In this document: piece by piece, positions 8,360 through 17,758 of the stretch
Numbering within the stretch: position 1 is the first letter of the stretch
Layout of the letters: each line of letters opens with the position of its first letter
Assembly: GCA_002720375.1 (NCBI GenBank)
Contig: PBIE01000055.1
Coordinates: 1-40,918 of the forward strand
Reading direction: 5' to 3'
DNA length: 40,918 nt
Origin: Crocinitomicaceae bacterium
GTDB lineage: Bacteria; Bacteroidota; Bacteroidia; Flavobacteriales_D; Sanyastnellaceae
The notes under the pieces: model-generated
What the model saw: the letters and a program-made list of their open reading frames with translations, nothing else
Told to the model about the DNA's origin: nothing
Database searches by the model: none
Program-made: the position numbers and the translations under genes

Positions 8360-9808
8360 TCAGCCGACGCTGCCTTCGAGGGAAATGGTCAATAGTTTTC
8401 GTGCTTCCACGGCGAACTCCATGGGAAGTTTATTCAGAACCTCTTTGGCGTAACCATTGACAATCAGCCCAATGGCCTGCTCTTCAGTCAACCCGCGTTG
8501 GAGGCAATAGAAAATTTGGTCCTCCCCGATTCTGGAGGTAGTGGCCTCGTGCTCGACTCGGGCGGTGGGGTGCTTGGACTCGATGTAGGGGAAGGTGTGG
8601 GCTCCACTGGTGTCGGTCATGAGCAAGGAGTCACATTGCGAGAAGTTTCTCGCGTTTCTCGCACGGGGCCCCATTTGAACGAGGCCGCGGTAGCTGTTTT
8701 GACTGTGGCCTGCGGAGATGCCTTTGGAAATGATGGTCGAATTTGTGTTGGCACCCAGGTGAATCATCTTGGTTCCTGTGTCCGCTTGTTGTGCGTTGTT
8801 GGTCACAGCAACGGAGTAAAATTCGCCCACGCTGCCATCGCCTTTGAGGATACAGCTGGGGTATTTCCATGTGACGGCTGAACCGGTTTCCACTTGGGTC
8901 CAGCTGATCTTTGCCCGGGTTTCACAGATGCCTCGCTTGGTCACGAAATTGTAGACGCCTCCTTTGCCTTCTGCATCCCCGGGGTACCAGTTTTGGACGG
9001 TGCTGTATTTGATTTCAGCATCGTCTTTGGCAATGAGCTCTACACAAGCGGCATGGAGTTGATTTTCGTCGCGTTGAGGGGCCGTGCACCCCTCGAGGTA
9101 GCTGACGTAGCTCCCTTCGTCTGCAATGAGAAGTGTCCTTTCGAATTGGCCTGTGCCGGCTTCGTTGATTCGGAAGTAGGTGGACAATTCCATAGGACAT
9201 CGTACCCCTTTTGGTATGTAGCAGAAAGATCCGTCGGTAAAGACTGCCGAATTGAGCGCGCTGAAGAAGTTGTCTTTGACCGGAATGACGGTGCCGAGGT
9301 GTTGCTGGACCAACTCGGGATGTTCCTGGATGGCTTCGCTCATGGAGCAGAAGATGATGCCCAGTTCGGAGAGTTTGTCTTTGAAGGAGGTTGCCACTGA
9401 AACGCTGTCCATCACAAAGTCAACAGCCACGCCGGACAGGCGTTTTTGTTCTTCCATGGAGATGCCAAGTTTGTCCATGGTGGCCCTTAATTCAGGGTCG
9501 ACATCGTCGAGGGAGTTGAGTTTGACCTTGGCCTTTGGCGCACTGTAATAGCTGATTGCTTGGTAGTCTGGCTTGGCGTACTCTACATGCGCCCAGTCGG
9601 GTTCTTTCATCGTTTTCCAGACGCGAAAGGCTTCTAATCGCCACTCCAGCATCCAGTCTGGCTCATTCTTTTTAGCGCTGATAAGGCGAATCACGGCCTC
9701 ATTTAATCCTGGAGGCGCCTTGTCTGCTTCGATGTTTGTCGTAAATCCGAATTCATACTCCTTCTTTGTGAATTCGTCCAGAAGTGGGTTCTCGTCTGCA
9801 GCACTCAT
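8360..9808 (-). CDS. sufB: Fe-S cluster assembly protein SufB (start set at internal Met, [13 protein letters not shown])
   Basis: KEYEFGF...[18 protein letters not shown]...[20 protein letters not shown] motifs; ORF-track start is over-extended by 57 codons into sufA. Confidence 0.97.
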   Translation of the reverse strand: MSAADENPLLDEFTKKEYEFGFTTNIEADKAPPGLNEAVIRLISAKKNEPDWMLEWRLEAFRVWKTMKEPDWAHVEYAKPDYQAISYYSAPKAKVKLNSLDDVDPELRATMDKLGISMEEQKRLSGVAVDFVMDSVSVATSFKDKLSELGIIFCSMSEAIQEHPELVQQHLGTVIPVKDNFFSALNSAVFTDGSFCYIPKGVRCPMELSTYFRINEAGTGQFERTLLIADEGSYVSYLEGCTAPQRDENQLHAACVELIAKDDAEIKYSTVQNWYPGDAEGKGGVYNFVTKRGICETRAKISWTQVETGSAVTWKYPSCILKGDGSVGEFYSVAVTNNAQQADTGTKMIHLGANTNSTIISKGISAGHSQNSYRGLVQMGPRARNARNFSQCDSLLMTDTSGAHTFPYIESKHPTARVEHEATTSRIGEDQIFYCLQRGLTEEQAIGLIVNGYAKEVLNKLPMEFAVEARKLLTISLEGSVG

Positions 9809-9818
9809 GTCGAGGGGT

Positions 9819-10145
9819 TCAGATAGAGAAACTCTCTCCGCAGCCGCAGGTTCTATTGGCGTTGGGATTGTGGAACACAAACCCCTTTCCATTGAGCCCG
9901 CCAGAGTATTGAAGTTCTGTGCCGACCAGATAAAGGAAGCTTTTTCTGTCCACGACCACCGTGACGCCATTGTCTTCAAACCGCTGGTCTCCCTCTTTTT
10001 CTTCGTTGTCGAAGGTCAACTCGTACATCAGGCCGCTGCAACCTCCGCCCTTTACACCGACGCGGACAAAGCTGCCTTCTGGGCTGCCTTCTTCTGCCAT
10101 TAGTCGCTTCACTTGGTCGCGGGCATTTTCGTGAATGGTGATCAT
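9819..10145 (-). CDS. sufA: SufA/IscA/ErpA-type Fe-S carrier (alternative start 10169)
   Basis: Conserved Cys pattern GGGCSGLMY...[16 protein letters not shown]. Confidence 0.94.
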   Translation of the reverse strand: MITIHENARDQVKRLMAEEGSPEGSFVRVGVKGGGCSGLMYELTFDNEEKEGDQRFEDNGVTVVVDRKSFLYLVGTELQYSGGLNGKGFVFHNPNANRTCGCGESFSI

Positions 10146-10170
10146 GAGGTCTTCTGGGCTGAACAACATC

Positions 10171-10183
10171 CCCCTTTCAGGGG
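10171..10183 (-). other. Small inverted repeat (CCCCT-GAA-AGGGG) in the putative sufA leader
   Basis: Perfect 5-bp arms with 3-nt loop, one base upstream of the 10169 start codon. Confidence 0.5.
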
Positions 10184-10189
10184 ATGGTG

Positions 10190-10197
10190 CAAAGATA
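10190..10197 (-). promoter_or_regulatory. Putative suf operon -7 element (TATCTTTG)
   Basis: Exact match to the Bacteroidota sigma-ABfr -7 consensus TAnnTTTG, 20 nt upstream of the 10169 start; no convincing -33 TTG found. Confidence 0.55.
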
Positions 10198-10203
10198 GCG
10201 CTG

Positions 10204-10215
10204 CTGTCCGGACAG
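10204..10215. promoter_or_regulatory. 12-bp perfect palindrome CTGTCCGGACAG in the putative suf promoter
   Basis: Direct reading; lies 6 bp upstream of the TATCTTTG element, in the spacer region. Confidence 0.45.
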
Positions 10216-10259
10216 GTTTTAAATAACGAACGTGAAAGTGTCTAGCGGGGCCAGTGAAT

Positions 10260-11303
10260 TCAGGAGTTTGCGCTGAGTCCGTCCCAGCCTTGTGCCTTCA
10301 ATTCGGTTTCCAGACCGTTTCGAGTCACTAGGGTGCGCTCCTCCCGGTCTTCGGTCAGGTGTCCAATAATTGAGAACATGGGGTGATTGCGAATGTCCTC
10401 AAAGCGGCTTTGGGGCACGGTGAAAAGCAACTCGTAGTCTTCGCCTCCGCTGAGGGCACACAATGTGGGGTCCAGGTTGAACTCTCGAGCCGTATCGTAC
10501 ATCTTTTCTGACATCGGAACCTTGTCTTCGTAAAGTTTCACCCCGCATTGGCTTTGGGCTGCGATGTGCAATGTTTCGGATGCCAAACCATCGGATATGT
10601 CAATCATGGCAGATGGGGTAAGCTCCAATTTGGCCAGTTCTTCTACCACGTCTGTTCGCGCCTCTGGCTTGAGTTGGCGCTCTAACAACTCTTCATGGCC
10701 GGATAGGTCGGGCTGTGCGCCTGGGGCCTCTTTGAACACCAGCTTTTCACGCTCAAGAATTTGCAGCCCCATATAGGCACCGCCCAATTCGCCGCTGACA
10801 ACGAGGAGGTCCCCCGCTTTGGCACCGCCACGCAATACGACCTTTTCCTTGGAAGCGTCACCAATGGCGGTCACTGAGAGGGTAAGCCCCGACTTTGAAC
10901 TGGTTGTGTCTCCACCCACGAGGTCTACCTTGTAGCGGGAACATGCGAGCTTGATGCCGCTGTAGAGTTCTTTGACCGCTTCGACACTGAACCGATTGGA
11001 AAGACCAAGGCCCACCACCACTTGCCGGGGGGTGCCGTTCATGGCGCAGATGTCGCTCAAGTTGACCACCACTGCTTTATAACCCAGATGCTTGAGCGGG
11101 GAATATGTGAGGTCAAAGTGGATGCCTTCGCAGAGCAGATCGGTGCTCACAAGGGTCCTGTGACCTTCAACAGGAGCCAAAACTGCAGCATCGTCGCCCA
11201 CACCCACTTTTGTGCTGTCTTGGTGTGTTTCTAGGTTTTGGGTTAGCTCTGCAATGAGGCCAAACTCCCCCAACGTTCCGATTTCCGTGCGTTCCTCGTC
11301 CAT
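10260..11303 (-). CDS. thiL: Thiamine-monophosphate kinase
   Basis: GDDAAVLAPVEGHRTLVSTDLLCEGIHFDLTYSPLKHLGYKAVVVNLSDICAMNGTP; DISDGLASE; GGEDYELLF. Confidence 0.97.
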   Translation of the reverse strand: MDEERTEIGTLGEFGLIAELTQNLETHQDSTKVGVGDDAAVLAPVEGHRTLVSTDLLCEGIHFDLTYSPLKHLGYKAVVVNLSDICAMNGTPRQVVVGLGLSNRFSVEAVKELYSGIKLACSRYKVDLVGGDTTSSKSGLTLSVTAIGDASKEKVVLRGGAKAGDLLVVSGELGGAYMGLQILEREKLVFKEAPGAQPDLSGHEELLERQLKPEARTDVVEELAKLELTPSAMIDISDGLASETLHIAAQSQCGVKLYEDKVPMSEKMYDTAREFNLDPTLCALSGGEDYELLFTVPQSRFEDIRNHPMFSIIGHLTEDREERTLVTRNGLETELKAQGWDGLSANS

Positions 11304-11307
11304 GGGG

Positions 11308-11315
11308 CAAAAATA
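11308..11315 (-). promoter_or_regulatory. Putative thiL -7 element TATTTTTG, 4 nt from the start codon
   Basis: Exact TAnnTTTG match: TATTTTTG-CCCC-ATG on the minus strand. Confidence 0.55.
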
Positions 11316-11332
11316 ACCCCGGTCGAAATGGT

Positions 11333-11340
11333 TATCTTAG
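11333..11340 (+). promoter_or_regulatory. Putative -7-like element TATCTTAG for the MbnP-like gene, 5 nt from the inferred ATG (11346)
   Basis: TATCTTAG-ACGTA-ATG; one mismatch to TAnnTTTG. Confidence 0.35.
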
Positions 11341-11345
11341 ACGTA

Positions 11346-12302
11346 ATGGATACTGTGCGCGTTTCTTGTCTTGTTGTCGCTTTTATGGGGCTTTGCTGGA
11401 ATTTGAAATCCCAGACAGCAGTTGCCTTGCGAATTGATCACAAGGTTGGGCAATCGGAGGTGGCGAGCCCTTTGACGGTAGTCACACCTTCCGGGGAGTC
11501 GGTGGAGGTTGACCGGCTTGAGTACTACCTCAGCACGTTCACACTTATACATGATGGCGGACAGGAAACACCCATCCCGATGGCGTATGTGCTCGCCGAT
11601 GGATTCACCGATGAGCTGCACCCCTTGGGCAGTGTTTCAGGTGTTCAGAATGTGGAGTCTTTAAAATTCCATGTGGGCATTGACCCAGACAACAACCACG
11701 CTGACCCAGCAGCTTGGCCAGCTGACCATCCGCTTGCGCCACAGGTTCCCAGCATGCATTGGGGTTGGGCTGCTGGATACCGCTTTGTCGCACTGGAGGG
11801 GGGGACAGTTGACGGCAACCTCGAGATTCATGCCCTCGGGGATGACAATCATTTTCCGGGTGCGACTGAAGTGGCGGCCTTTATCGAGAACGGTGTGCTC
11901 GTGTTGGATGTGGAGGCCGACTTTATGGGCTTCTTTCACCTCCTTACAGTGGGGTCTGGACTGATTAATCACGGTGAGGATGAGGAAGCCGTTTTGGTAT
12001 GTAACAACTTGGCTGATCGCGTTTTTAGAGCGCCCGGTGCAGCCGATGTATCTGTTCTGTACGGCGATGTTTTGGACATCGCTTTGGTTCCCATTGAGCA
12101 AGGTGCAGAACTGAGTTTTGGGGCGCCATGTCCAGCTGGAACCCGTGTGGAGCTTTTGGACATTTTGGGGCGCACTGTACAGGAATGGGACGTAGCCCAA
12201 GGCCTTGGTCGGTTGCGGTTGACAGACGTGCGTCCCGGGGCATTTTTGATCAGTGTCCAGACGGCCAAAGGCCGCACCACAAGGCGTTGGATTCAGGGTT
12301 GA
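11346..12302 (+). CDS. MbnP-like (copper-binding family) domain protein with C-terminal T9SS type A sorting domain
   Basis: Signal peptide from MDTVRVSCLVVAFMGLCW; MbnP-like EVDRLEYYLSTFTLI and LKFHVGIDPDNNHADP...MHWGWAAGYRFVALEG; C-terminal AGTRVELLDILGRTVQEWDVAQGLGRLRLTDVRPGAFLISVQTAKGRTTRRWIQG. Confidence 0.82.
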   Translation: MDTVRVSCLVVAFMGLCWNLKSQTAVALRIDHKVGQSEVASPLTVVTPSGESVEVDRLEYYLSTFTLIHDGGQETPIPMAYVLADGFTDELHPLGSVSGVQNVESLKFHVGIDPDNNHADPAAWPADHPLAPQVPSMHWGWAAGYRFVALEGGTVDGNLEIHALGDDNHFPGATEVAAFIENGVLVLDVEADFMGFFHLLTVGSGLINHGEDEEAVLVCNNLADRVFRAPGAADVSVLYGDVLDIALVPIEQGAELSFGAPCPAGTRVELLDILGRTVQEWDVAQGLGRLRLTDVRPGAFLISVQTAKGRTTRRWIQG

Positions 12303-12310
12303 TTCAATAT

Positions 12311-14134
12311 TTAACTTTCTGATTCTAGTGCCCAAGTGCGAATGGCTTGGGCCACTTTGAGGCTGACCACTTTGAGTAATGCTGTCTCGTTGGCCTTTTT
12401 GATGGCATCGACGGTGCCGAATTCGGCCATGAGTTTTTGACGTGTGGCTGGTCCCACACCAGCTATGTCATCGAGAGCGCTGTGCAGCGCTGCAGCGCTT
12501 CGCCGCTTTCGATGATGGGAAAGGGAAAAACGATGTGCTTCATCTCTCATGCGCTGGATGAGTTTGAGAGACTCGGACCGTTTGTCGAGGTGGAGGGCTA
12601 TGCTGTCGCCAGGGAAGTACAACTCCTCCAGGCGTTTGGCGATGCCGATAATGGCCACTTTTCCGAGAATGCCCAAGTCGTTCAATGCGCCGACAGCGCT
12701 TGACAGTTGCCCTTTTCCTCCGTCCACAATGATTAACTGCGGGAGTGATTTTCCCTCCTCCATAAGCCGTTTGTAACGGCGGTGCACCACTTCCGCCATG
12801 GAGGCGAAGTCGTCAGGTCCTTGGACAGTTTTGATATTGAACTTCCTGTAATCCGCTTTCGACGGCTTTGCTTTCTTGAAAACCACGCAAGCAGATGCAG
12901 GATGGGTGCCTTGAATGTTCGAGTTGTCGAAGCATTCGATGTGCACCGGCTTTTCTTTGAGATGGAGGTCTTTTTGCAGAGTCTCCATGATTCTGTTCTG
13001 GGCGGCTTCGGGATCCACTTGCTCCTGTTGCTTGCGCCTGTCTAGCATGGTGTACTTGGCGTTCCGTTCGGACATTTCTACAAGCCTAAGCTTGTCCCCG
13101 CGTTGGGGCACGTGGAGTTGGACGCCTTTGAGGGGCAGGTCGATTGGAAAAGGGGTATAAATCGTCTTGGAATTGGATTGGAATTTATCTCGCATCCTGA
13201 CGATAGCAGTTTCAAGCAGTTCGCGGGTGTTTTCTGCCAGTTTGCGCTGAATTTCAGACGTGTGGCCCTGGATGATGGCACCATTTTGAACCTTTAAAAA
13301 GTTCACATAAGCCCGGGTGGTGTCCTCTACAATGGAATATACCTCGACATCGGTGATGCCTGCGTGAACCACGGTGTTTTTAGCCTTGTATTGTTGGACA
13401 TAAGCCAACTTCCTTCTGAATGCCTCGGCTTCTTCGAAACGAAACTCCTCAGATGCGAGGCGCATCTGATCCTTGAGAGTTCGGATGACTTCGCTCAATT
13501 GCCCCTTTAGCAATTTCCGGATGGCAGAGATGGATGTTGCATAGTCTGTTCTGCTGGCTTCGTCCATGCAGGGCCCGGTGCATTTGCCAAGATCAGATTC
13601 AAGGCAAGACCTGAACTCGGTGATGACCTTTTCGGATTTGGCTTGTTTGATGGATACTGAGCGGCACGTATTGCACATCAACGGATAGAGGGACTTGCAC
13701 AGTGTCAATACAGTGTTCATCGTCTTCACACTTGTAAAGGGCCCGAAGTATTCACTTCCATCTTGTATGAGGTTTCGCGTGGCGTATATCCTGGGAAAGG
13801 TTTCTTTTCTGATGACGATGGACGGGTAAGTTTTGTCGTCCTTGAGTTCGATATTGTATCGGGGTTGGTGCTCCTTGATTAAGCTGTTCTCCAGAAGAAG
13901 GGCGTCCACCTCGGTGGGGACGACAATGAACTGAATGTCTGCGATTTTTTGAACGAGTATTTGGGTTTTTCGGTTTTCGAATGTCTTCTTATTGAAATAG
14001 CTGGAGACCCGTTTTTTTAGGTTTTTTGCTTTGCCGATGTACAGCAATTTGCCCTCTCGGTCAAAGTGCTGGTAGACTCCCGGGCTGTCTGGGAGTCGTT
14101 GAAGGATTCGTTGTATGTGTTGTGTGGCTTCCAT
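12311..14134 (-). CDS. uvrC: Excinuclease ABC subunit C (start at MEATQHIQRIL)
   Basis: LPDSPGVYQHFDREGKLLYIGKAKNLKKRVSSYF; ECFDNSNIQGTHPASACVVF; IVDGGKGQLSSA. Confidence 0.97.
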   Translation of the reverse strand: MEATQHIQRILQRLPDSPGVYQHFDREGKLLYIGKAKNLKKRVSSYFNKKTFENRKTQILVQKIADIQFIVVPTEVDALLLENSLIKEHQPRYNIELKDDKTYPSIVIRKETFPRIYATRNLIQDGSEYFGPFTSVKTMNTVLTLCKSLYPLMCNTCRSVSIKQAKSEKVITEFRSCLESDLGKCTGPCMDEASRTDYATSISAIRKLLKGQLSEVIRTLKDQMRLASEEFRFEEAEAFRRKLAYVQQYKAKNTVVHAGITDVEVYSIVEDTTRAYVNFLKVQNGAIIQGHTSEIQRKLAENTRELLETAIVRMRDKFQSNSKTIYTPFPIDLPLKGVQLHVPQRGDKLRLVEMSERNAKYTMLDRRKQQEQVDPEAAQNRIMETLQKDLHLKEKPVHIECFDNSNIQGTHPASACVVFKKAKPSKADYRKFNIKTVQGPDDFASMAEVVHRRYKRLMEEGKSLPQLIIVDGGKGQLSSAVGALNDLGILGKVAIIGIAKRLEELYFPGDSIALHLDKRSESLKLIQRMRDEAHRFSLSHHRKRRSAAALHSALDDIAGVGPATRQKLMAEFGTVDAIKKANETALLKVVSLKVAQAIRTWALESES

Positions 14135-14152
14135 TCGGCAGCGCTGTGAGGT

Positions 14153-14166
14153 GAAAGTTACCTTCG
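14153..14166. promoter_or_regulatory. Overlapping divergent -7-like elements (minus TAACTTTC, plus TACCTTCG) between uvrC and the SDR gene
   Basis: GAAAGTTACCTTCG; both one mismatch from TAnnTTTG; 38-bp intergenic region. Confidence 0.35.
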
Positions 14167-14172
14167 GCAGCA

Positions 14173-15249
14173 ATGTCTGAACTGAATCAGGGCCTTGGCC
14201 CTTCACAAGAACTGGTGACTGGCGCAACAGGTTTGGTCGGGACGGAGCGCCTTGCCTTTCGGTTGAAGCGCGGATGGCCAACTGTGGCTTTGCATCGCAA
14301 AGGCAGTAATGTCGGTCGCGTTGAGCGTGTTTTGCGCGAACGGCTGGGAGCTGAATTTGATTTTGCGTGGGATTCTCTTGAGTGGAGGCAGGCGGACTTG
14401 TTGGATGTGGGGGGGCTTGAAGAGGCCATGAAGGGGTGCGCTCGGGTGTTTCATGCTGCGGGCCGGGTTAGTTTTCAGCAAGGGGACGAAGAGGCATTGA
14501 ATGCCGTTAATGTTGTGGGCACATCCAATGTGGTCAATGCCGCGCTGGCATCCGGTGTTCGCCGGTTGTTTCACATTTCGTCTGTGGCCGCATTGGGCCG
14601 GAGCACAAAGGACCTTGACACAGGTCATTTGTTGCCGGTGGTAGAGACGGCGGACTGGTCAGATGGGGCTGGAGCCACGCCATATGGTGTGAGTAAGCAT
14701 GCTGCTGAAATGGAGGTTTGGCGAGGCGTGGCAGAAGGTTTGGAAGCGATTGTGGTGAACCCAACTGTGATTTTGGGTGATGCCCGTTATGGGGAGAGCT
14801 CGGGAATGGTTTATCGCAGAGCGGCAAAGGGACGCAGGTATTATCCGGTGGGTGGTGGCGGATTTGTTGGCGTGGCAGACTTGTTGGAGGTCTGTGCAGC
14901 ATTGGATGCCGCAGCAGACTCCGGTCGAGAGGGCGTTATAGGGGAGCGGTTCATTGTGTCTGCCGAGGATGTCAGTCATCGTGATGTGATGACGTGGGTG
15001 GCCAATGAAGCTGGTGTGTCTGGGCCGACACTTCCGCTAAAGGGTTGGATGCTGACTTTGGCTTGGCGCTCTGCAGCATTTTGGTCTTGGTTTAGCGGCA
15101 CTGCGCCCGTGTTAACCCGTGACCTAGCCAATAACACTTTGGATACGTACCGTTATGACACCGCCAAACTTTTTGGTGTTTTGCCCGGGTATGAATTCAC
15201 CTCCATTCGAGATGTGATTCGCCAGGGCATGGCAAGGGGGGTGGGGTGA
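14173..15249 (+). CDS. NAD(P)-dependent epimerase/dehydratase (extended SDR)
   Basis: TGATGLVGT Rossmann motif, YGVSKHAAE catalytic YxxxK, VVNPTVILGD. Confidence 0.9.
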   Translation: MSELNQGLGPSQELVTGATGLVGTERLAFRLKRGWPTVALHRKGSNVGRVERVLRERLGAEFDFAWDSLEWRQADLLDVGGLEEAMKGCARVFHAAGRVSFQQGDEEALNAVNVVGTSNVVNAALASGVRRLFHISSVAALGRSTKDLDTGHLLPVVETADWSDGAGATPYGVSKHAAEMEVWRGVAEGLEAIVVNPTVILGDARYGESSGMVYRRAAKGRRYYPVGGGGFVGVADLLEVCAALDAAADSGREGVIGERFIVSAEDVSHRDVMTWVANEAGVSGPTLPLKGWMLTLAWRSAAFWSWFSGTAPVLTRDLANNTLDTYRYDTAKLFGVLPGYEFTSIRDVIRQGMARGVG

Positions 15250-15612
15250 TCAGTCAGATGGGCTTTCCATTGCGAGGGAGTCTAAATGCAATTGGATCTC
15301 TTCGATAAGAGCCGGCAGGGCTTCGGGCTGGCTGTACCACCAATTGTATGTGGCATTGAAGGCCGAATCTGTTGCGCCCGCTTCTTTGAGAATGCTGGTG
15401 CGGTATCGCGCTCGGGCTCGGTCGCGGTCCCCTTTGAGCATGTATTGTCTGTGGGCAGCTTCGAGTAGCTGAAGTTGGGCGTGAATTTTGACGAACTGTT
15501 CTTTTTCAATAAACCCGTTAGGAATGGGCGGTGTGTCTTGCGCTGGCCTTGGGTCACAACCGGTTGTGAGGGCGACGAGGGCGAAGATGAAGGGCAGGCG
15601 TACTGTGCTCAT
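15250..15612 (-). CDS. DUF4296-like putative lipoprotein
   Basis: Start at MSTVRLPFIFALVALTTGCDPRP (lipobox-like LTTGC); FIEKEQFVKIHAQLQLLEA; 4-bp overlap with dihydroorotase as seen in Bacteroidota. Confidence 0.78.
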   Translation of the reverse strand: MSTVRLPFIFALVALTTGCDPRPAQDTPPIPNGFIEKEQFVKIHAQLQLLEAAHRQYMLKGDRDRARARYRTSILKEAGATDSAFNATYNWWYSQPEALPALIEEIQLHLDSLAMESPSD

Positions 15613-16988
15613 CGGGAAAACGTCAATCTCCGGCCAGCGTGGGATACACCATCGGCGGGTTCGACGATGTTTTCGCCGTCCCACACTTGGATTCCGTTGA
15701 CCCATGTGCTGGTCACCTTTGCGGAAAACTGGTCGCCTGTGAAAGGAGACCATCCACATTTGCTGAGGATGCCGGACTCAGTAATGGTCCATGTAGAATT
15801 TGGATCTACGAGGACGAAGTCTGCGGCGAATCCCGCGCGGAGGTAGCCCCTGTTGGGAATGTCAAAAAGTTCGGCCACGCGATGGGCGGTCAATCGGGGG
15901 ATGTCGGTCAGTTCAAGCCAGCCTTGGGCTACGCCTTCATAAAGTGCCACGAGGGCATGCTGGACAAGTGGGCCCCCTGAAGGAGCCTTCCAATAATGGT
16001 TGGCTTTTTCTGCGACGGTGTGTGGGGCGTGGTCGGTGGCGAGAACATCGATTGCGCCTCCAGGCTTGAGTGCGGCACGGATGGCGGCCCGGTCATCGGC
16101 TGTTTTTACCGCAGGGTTCCACTTGATTAGGGTCTGTCGCTCTGCATAGTCTGCGTCAGTGAACCAAACATGATGCGTACACGCCTCTGCTGTGATGCGC
16201 TTTTCGGACAGTGGTTTTTGCCCATCAAAGAGCCCGAGTTCACGTGCGGTGGAGATGTGCAGAACGTGCAGTCGAGCACCGGTTTGTGTGGCCAGTTCTA
16301 CTGCTCGCGATGAGCTTCGGTAGCAGGCTTCAGCACTGCGAATCAGTGGGTGATGCGCAATGGGCACGTCATCACCAAACTCTGCCTTTGCTGCCGCTGC
16401 GTTTGCCCGGATGGTTGCCTCGTCTTCGCAGTGGGTGGCGATGAGCATGGGGCATTCTTTGAAAATGCCCTGCAACACAAGTGCGTCATCGACGAGCATG
16501 TCGCCAGTAGAACTGCCCATGAAGACCTTGACGCCACACACCCGTTTTGGGTCGGTTTTGAGCACCTCTTTCAAGTTGCCGTTGGACGCTCCCATATAGA
16601 AGCTGTAGTTGGCAGGGCTGACTTCGGCAGCGCGGTCATATTTCTCTTGGAGTAACCCTTGGGTCAGGGCCTGTGGCACGGTGTTGGGCATTTCCATGAA
16701 GGAAGTAATGCCCCCAGCGACTGCGGCGCGGGACTCTGTGGCGATTTCAGCCTTGTGGGTCAGCCCGGGCTCACGGAAGTGAACCTGGTCGTCGATTAGG
16801 CCGGGAAGGAGGTGAAGTCCTTCACAGTCGTGATGGTTGGCTTTTTGCGCTGCCGCCGCTATGGCTGGGTCTTCGTGGTGTAACAAGTTGGGCCCGACCG
16901 CTTGGATTCGGTCGCCATCGATGAGCAGGTCGCCATTCTCGCTTTTGCCCTCGTGGACCAGCGTTGCGCCGATGAAAAGATGGGTCAT
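15609..16988 (-). CDS. pyrC: Dihydroorotase
   Basis: LLPGLIDDQVHFREPGLTHKAEI, DVLATDHAPHTVAEK motifs. Confidence 0.93.
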   Translation of the reverse strand: MTHLFIGATLVHEGKSENGDLLIDGDRIQAVGPNLLHHEDPAIAAAAQKANHHDCEGLHLLPGLIDDQVHFREPGLTHKAEIATESRAAVAGGITSFMEMPNTVPQALTQGLLQEKYDRAAEVSPANYSFYMGASNGNLKEVLKTDPKRVCGVKVFMGSSTGDMLVDDALVLQGIFKECPMLIATHCEDEATIRANAAAAKAEFGDDVPIAHHPLIRSAEACYRSSSRAVELATQTGARLHVLHISTARELGLFDGQKPLSEKRITAEACTHHVWFTDADYAERQTLIKWNPAVKTADDRAAIRAALKPGGAIDVLATDHAPHTVAEKANHYWKAPSGGPLVQHALVALYEGVAQGWLELTDIPRLTAHRVAELFDIPNRGYLRAGFAADFVLVDPNSTWTITESGILSKCGWSPFTGDQFSAKVTSTWVNGIQVWDGENIVEPADGVSHAGRRLTFSR

Positions 16989-17752
16989 GCGTCTGAGGAG
17001 GTGTTGGGTTCGATGTTAAACCGGCGCATTTGGAGCACACCCCAGAAGGCCTCTCGGAAGATGTTTAGGCTCATTTTGGATGTTCCCAGTTCTCTGTCAA
17101 CGAATGTGATCGGTACCTCTGTGATGGAGAATCCCAAGCGTTTCGCGTTGTACTTCATCTCGATTTGAAATGCGTAACCGATGAAATGGATGAGGTCCAA
17201 TTGAATGGTGCGAAGGACTTTAGACCGATAGCATTTGAAGCCGGCCGTTGGGTCTTTTACACCTAGGCCGAGCACTGCGTTGACGTATAGTGAGGCGCCA
17301 TAGCTCATGGCTATTCTATGCCATGGCCAATTTGATACGCCTCCGCCCTTGGTGTAACGGGAGCCGACGGCTACGCCAGCGCCATCCATGCAGGCCTCCC
17401 GGAGCCGTTCTAAGTCGTTGGGGTTGTGGCTGAAGTCAGCGTCCATTTCGAACAGATACGCGTAGCCCTTTTTAAGGCCCCATTCGAAGCCCTTGATGTA
17501 GGCTGTGCCCAGGCCCAATTTTCCAGACCGCTCAAGAAGGTGGATTCGACCTGAGTGTCGATTTTGAGCCGCCTGGACTAGGTCGCCGGTGCCGTCTGGT
17601 GAGCCGTCGTCAACCACAAGGACGTGAAAAAGCCCACCTCTTTTTGGCGTTAATGCCATCACCGTGTCAAGCATCTGGGTGATGTTCTCCTTTTCGTTGT
17701 AGGTGGGGATGATGACAAGGCTGTCCGACACGGCGCTGATGTTTTGAATCAA
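16985..17752 (-). CDS. Polyprenol monophosphomannose synthase-like GT2 glycosyltransferase
   Basis: VIIPTYNEKENI, VVDDGSPDGTGDLV, EMDADFSHNPNDL, DPTAGFKCYR. Confidence 0.93.
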   Translation of the reverse strand: MIQNISAVSDSLVIIPTYNEKENITQMLDTVMALTPKRGGLFHVLVVDDGSPDGTGDLVQAAQNRHSGRIHLLERSGKLGLGTAYIKGFEWGLKKGYAYLFEMDADFSHNPNDLERLREACMDGAGVAVGSRYTKGGGVSNWPWHRIAMSYGASLYVNAVLGLGVKDPTAGFKCYRSKVLRTIQLDLIHFIGYAFQIEMKYNAKRLGFSITEVPITFVDRELGTSKMSLNIFREAFWGVLQMRRFNIEPNTSSDA

Positions 17753-17758
17753 AAGGGA

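Noticed and set aside
9809-9979. 57-codon N-terminal extension of sufB in the ORF track
   Set aside because: Overlaps sufA coding sequence on the same strand; conserved SufB begins at the internal Met at 9808.
11661-12335. 224-aa minus-strand ORF antisense to the MbnP-like gene
   Set aside because: The plus-strand gene has a signal peptide, family motifs and a T9SS tail; the antisense frame has none.
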